NCBI GenBank assembly: GCA_937967765.1
Contig: CALCML010000114.1
Location: forward strand, 1-7,415
DNA from: an uncultured Carnobacterium sp.
GTDB taxonomy: Bacteria; Bacillota; Bacilli; Lactobacillales; Aerococcaceae
Length of the DNA stretch: 7,415 nt
Direction: 5' to 3'
Part shown: in pieces, positions 4,395 to 7,415 of the stretch
Position numbering within the stretch: position 1 is the first letter of the stretch
Layout of the letters: the number at the start of each line of letters is the position of its first letter
Made by a program: the position numbers and the translations under genes
The notes under the pieces: generated by a model
Told to the model about the DNA's origin: nothing
The model's input: the letters and a program-made list of their open reading frames with translations, nothing else
Databases searched by the model: none

Positions 4395-4613
4395 TTAGTC
4401 CTTTTGTTCTTCTAATTTTTGAGCTGTTTCATCGAACAACTCTTTGAGTGCTTGATCGCTATCTAAAACGTCGTTAAACTTAGCTAGTAGCTCGTTTACG
4501 CGCTTGTTTTCTTCGTTTGCTTCCTCGTATAAGACCGTATATTTTGTAGCCTCAACGATAGCATTTGCGAGATTTTGCGAGATCTCATTTATAATTTTAT
4601 TTACTGTGTCCAT
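4395..4613 (-). CDS. Small acidic helical phage protein (72 residues)
   Basis: The protein starts MDTVNKIINEISQNLANAIV and is predicted all-helical, with hydrophobic heptad spacing, an EEANEENKRVNELL coiled-coil stretch and an acidic C-terminus. I do not recognise a named family; small proteins of this type often sit between the tail fibre and DUF1366 genes of streptococcal phages. The reading frame is open further upstream (to 4778), but the start is set at the ATG at 4611-4613. A GGGGGTGGAG ribosome site lies five bases before it, and any longer form would overlap the tail gene extensively. It starts one base after the tail gene stop and ends four bases before the DUF1366 start, so it is tightly coupled to both. 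It may be a tail accessory or chaperone; that is a guess from position. Confidence 0.72.
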   Translation of the reverse strand: MDTVNKIINEISQNLANAIVEATKYTVLYEEANEENKRVNELLAKFNDVLDSDQALKELFDETAQKLEEQKD

Positions 4614-4614
4614 G

Positions 4615-7415
4615 TTAACTCCACCCCCATTTGTTGGTGTCATTCCAGCCGGGAGTCCCTTCATTATTTTGTGCGCGGAACCTGTATAACTGAGCAATAT
4701 TATCCCCGATTTGCCAAAGAATCTGGCGTAAACTTGCGTTTCCTCCGCCAGCTTTTTCAAACAAAAAGTCTCCGGCATAAATTCGCGAATTTCTCTTGTT
4801 TGTTATTGAGAATAACGACGTGTCCGAATAAGTCGTTTTCATAAGCCACCCATTGCGGTTTTGAAAAGGAGAATCACACAAAACAATTTCATCTCCAACA
4901 ACGTCGACCGAGTCTGCGTAGCCTTCGGCATTTGATCCATTCCAGATTCGAATACCAGCGAAGCCACCAGAATTTCCATCTTCAGACCGGCCGTCTCCGT
5001 ATCGGTTCGATCCCAGAATCGTCATTCCGACTGGTTGTGAGCGACCTTGTACCCAACCTTTGCTAAATTTAAGAAATTGAGTTGGAAAACTAGCTCCCGA
5101 ACCTATTCTTTTTATGACTGCCTCGTCAGATGTTGACTCTAACGCGCTATTGTCAAGGTCAAATTTTAACCTTCCATTCTTTGAGGCTAAAACACCACCG
5201 CGAATAATATTAGCTGTAAGCCCATCTGATACGATGTTCTTTGCCGATACGTTGATAAGTCTTGCTATGTTTGCGTCAATCTCTCCAATATGGGCCGTTC
5301 CGATCTGACCATACCCAATCATCGACTTTTTTATAACCCCGTCTTTGACGTAGGTTTTCTCACCAATCGCGATGAGTGCTTCATTCAGCTTGATTGATCC
5401 GTCTTTGTTGAGGTTGAGCTGGCCCAACACGTCGCCAGCGCTGTTGAGGTTCTTAACCGACCAAGAGTCAGCAAGCAGTGTGACTTGAGTCCGTACTGAT
5501 TCAATCGGCTCCACGCTGTCGTCCGGGCTCGGCTGCCATAAGCGATCTGCTGAACCTTCGTAAAAGTCCAGTTCTGTCATAAATAGACCAGACCAGCCGT
5601 TAGTATTCCCTTGATAATTAAATAACAGATAACCTTCATCAAATGCCCCTGTGTTAAAGCTAAATGACTTCTTGACGGCTCTGTCTGAGTTAAATGCAGG
5701 AGAACCAGTCTTGTCAAAGATTATTTGCATTTCGTCGAAGTCATTCGTCGATCCTTTTCTACGCTTACAGAATGCAATTTTAAAGCGTGCTGTGTTAGCA
5801 TCAAAAGCTATCAAATTAAGCATATAATTTGTATTTTGTTTGATGATAAATCGCGGACTGTGGACAAATGCTCCTGGTCTTAGAGAAAACATTCGCTTCT
5901 GACCGTTTAGGTAAAAATGGTGAGCTGTGAACGTCAACCGTCCATTAGCTTCAGTCCAATATTTCAAGCCATCATCAGCGCGGGAATTTCGGAGCATATT
6001 CGGCCCACCACTCGTCGAATACTTCCCGACCTCTGTCTGGAATATCTCGCTCGACATGACAAGCCGTGAGAGCTTGTCCGGGGCTTCGGTTTCCGATTTA
6101 CCAAGAATACGCTCATAAATTTTGTTCGACTCTGTGAGTTTGTTGAATTCGAGCGTTTGAGTTGCAATCTGCTTAGATAGACCAATTAAATTTTGACCCA
6201 TGTCATTTTGCACACGGTCAATGCTTTCAAATTCGCCTCTGGTTGCGAACTGCTTGGACACTTTGGACACAATCTTACTATAAATCGTGTCACCGTCAAC
6301 GCTCTTTACACCTTCCGTGACTTTGTTTTGCAAGTCCGGGCTGTTCAAGATCTGTTGTTTGATCTGATCAGATAGCTTGCTAGTGTCTGGTAACGTGCCG
6401 GCTTTCTTGAGGGCTTCGTTTGCTGTTGCATTTGCTTGCTCGATTGCCTTATTTGTAGCCTTCTGAGCGTCTGAGATCAACGTCTCAATTTTTTTCGTGT
6501 CAACTTTGAGGATTTTCGGGAGCCATTCCGTCCCGCTCCAATAATAGAGCTCTGTTTCTTCGCCCACGGTCAAGTACAAGAGATCGCCTTCATGAAGCGT
6601 CCCTCTTGGCTCGTCCTTGGGCTTCGTTGCCCCGTAATAGTTGGTATTCTTGCCGTTCGCGGACACAAGCGCCCGAGTGGCTATCTCGAGAGCTCCTTCA
6701 GCGTATTCTTTCGACTCGGCCACGCTTCGCATGATCGAGCCTTCTGACGTGATCGCTTTCTGGACGGTCCCAATATCGTTACACGTTACCTTGTGGGACA
6801 ATAGCCGACCCGTCACGTCGTAAGAGCTCTCGTAAGACACGATACGGATCTTCTCGCGAAAACCGATCGTCTCGTTAATAGCCATGATATAGTCACCAGC
6901 ACGGGGCCGTGTGTACTCATATCCGGCTTGCGTGAGATCTTCCATGTCAAGCTGGACTGAGATCGAATAGGATTCGTCAACTTCTTTCTTTAGTCGTTCT
7001 AAGAGCTTACCAGTATTTTTATAGCGTTCATCTGTTACGGGTTCACCCTCGATTCGGCCATAGATCCGAGCAAGTGGACTCTCATATTCGGAAGTATATC
7101 GGCCCGCTTCGTGGTTTTCTTCATCTTTCCACGCCCCCAGACCTTTTTTGTAAGTGATAAAGCCACCGATATTTTTTTCGATCGTGAGCTCGTTCATGTT
7201 GAAATTTTTCCGGACGACTGTCGAAAGATCGGTCCCGACTTTCTTCAAAATTCGAACGACTTTTCCAGTTACCGAAAATTCAAGGCCCGCTGCTTTGATA
7301 ATGTCTTTAAACATTTTCAAGCGGCTCGCGTTACCGAAATTCTCTTTTCGAATTGATCCTGCTTGTGCCTCGATCACATACCGATACCCGCTATCTTTAA
7401 ATATCGCCTCGATAT
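4615..7415 (-). CDS. Phage tail endopeptidase/tail fibre-type protein (5' end cut by the right edge)
   Basis: The frame is open through the window edge, giving 932 residues here plus a missing N-terminus; there is no true start at 7377 (a GTG inside the gene). Counting from that GTG, residues 1-215 resemble the prophage tail endopeptidase domain (RLKMFKDIIKAAGLEFSVTG, IYGRIEG), the hub of the siphophage tail tip. A small Trp/Tyr module at 243-290 (ELYYWSGTEW) precedes helical coiled-coil segments at about 293-450. Residues 458-615 (NMLRNS to DRLWQPSP) have the look of a jelly-roll carbohydrate-binding module. Residues 625-745 resemble Gp58-like tail regions, with a turn-rich IGYGQIGTAHIGEIDANIAR stretch. 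The C-terminal 170 residues are glycine-rich and may form the receptor-binding tip, ending KWGWS. It should bind wall glycans and perhaps locally degrade wall at injection. The final codons also hold the ribosome site of the next gene. The tail call is firm; catalytic activity is not shown. Confidence 0.85.
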   Translation of the reverse strand, partial: IEAIFKDSGYRYVIEAQAGSIRKENFGNASRLKMFKDIIKAAGLEFSVTGKVVRILKKVGTDLSTVVRKNFNMNELTIEKNIGGFITYKKGLGAWKDEENHEAGRYTSEYESPLARIYGRIEGEPVTDERYKNTGKLLERLKKEVDESYSISVQLDMEDLTQAGYEYTRPRAGDYIMAINETIGFREKIRIVSYESSYDVTGRLLSHKVTCNDIGTVQKAITSEGSIMRSVAESKEYAEGALEIATRALVSANGKNTNYYGATKPKDEPRGTLHEGDLLYLTVGEETELYYWSGTEWLPKILKVDTKKIETLISDAQKATNKAIEQANATANEALKKAGTLPDTSKLSDQIKQQILNSPDLQNKVTEGVKSVDGDTIYSKIVSKVSKQFATRGEFESIDRVQNDMGQNLIGLSKQIATQTLEFNKLTESNKIYERILGKSETEAPDKLSRLVMSSEIFQTEVGKYSTSGGPNMLRNSRADDGLKYWTEANGRLTFTAHHFYLNGQKRMFSLRPGAFVHSPRFIIKQNTNYMLNLIAFDANTARFKIAFCKRRKGSTNDFDEMQIIFDKTGSPAFNSDRAVKKSFSFNTGAFDEGYLLFNYQGNTNGWSGLFMTELDFYEGSADRLWQPSPDDSVEPIESVRTQVTLLADSWSVKNLNSAGDVLGQLNLNKDGSIKLNEALIAIGEKTYVKDGVIKKSMIGYGQIGTAHIGEIDANIARLINVSAKNIVSDGLTANIIRGGVLASKNGRLKFDLDNSALESTSDEAVIKRIGSGASFPTQFLKFSKGWVQGRSQPVGMTILGSNRYGDGRSEDGNSGGFAGIRIWNGSNAEGYADSVDVVGDEIVLCDSPFQNRNGWLMKTTYSDTSLFSITNKRNSRIYAGDFLFEKAGGGNASLRQILWQIGDNIAQLYRFRAQNNEGTPGWNDTNKWGWS

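Noticed and set aside
4614..4778. Upstream extension of the 72-residue protein into the tail gene
   Set aside because: The extension only exists because the frame is open; the ATG at 4613 has an excellent ribosome site and leaves a normal one-base spacing after the tail stop.
7375..7377. GTG as the start of the tail protein
   Set aside because: The frame continues open to the window edge with a plausible protein sequence (IEAIFKDSGYRY), so the gene is partial and starts outside.

Overview
The window is the late end of a prophage in a Streptococcus chromosome (Bacillota), with the first codons of a host gene at the left edge. The host call rests on the partial left gene, whose N-terminus reads like streptococcal oligoendopeptidase F (PepF/PepB). 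Phage origin rests on a run of tail, DUF1366, holin, amidase and baseplate-type genes, all on the minus strand with gaps of 1 to 28 bases. The endolysin has no choline-binding repeats, which argues against a pneumococcus/mitis-type choline wall, but the species cannot be fixed from this window.

Read in the direction of transcription (right to left), the window holds: a large tail/endopeptidase-type protein cut by the right edge (4615-7415); a 72-residue helical protein (4395-4613); a DUF1366 protein (3755-4390); a membrane-anchored coiled-coil protein with a TTG start (3325-3726); an LLH-type holin (2994-3323); an endolysin with an N-terminal Amidase_5 (Pal-like) domain and an unrecognised aromatic C-terminal domain (2138-2983); and a BppU-N/coiled-coil fibre protein (1235-2125). 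A strong intrinsic terminator (1200-1226) closes this late operon. No promoter was found inside it, so it is probably driven from outside the window.

Beyond the terminator lies a separate two-gene unit with its own extended -10 promoter: a strongly acidic 101-residue protein (761-1066) and a 65-residue HTH protein (548-745), closed by its own terminator (526-549). The promoter is overlaid by a 6+6 dyad on the -35 box, and a perfect 18-bp palindrome lies about 49 bp upstream. A small acidic protein plus a small HTH autoregulator at a prophage end is the layout of anti-CRISPR/Aca and other counter-defence or host-takeover cassettes. This is the most interesting part of the window; the function is inferred, not shown.

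The stretch 281-525 has no gene. It holds the intact pepF promoter, a plus-strand terminator-like hairpin with no plus-strand gene to serve, and a pair of 16-bp direct repeats. It is the likely phage/host junction (attL or attR). The att core cannot be defined without the other prophage end.
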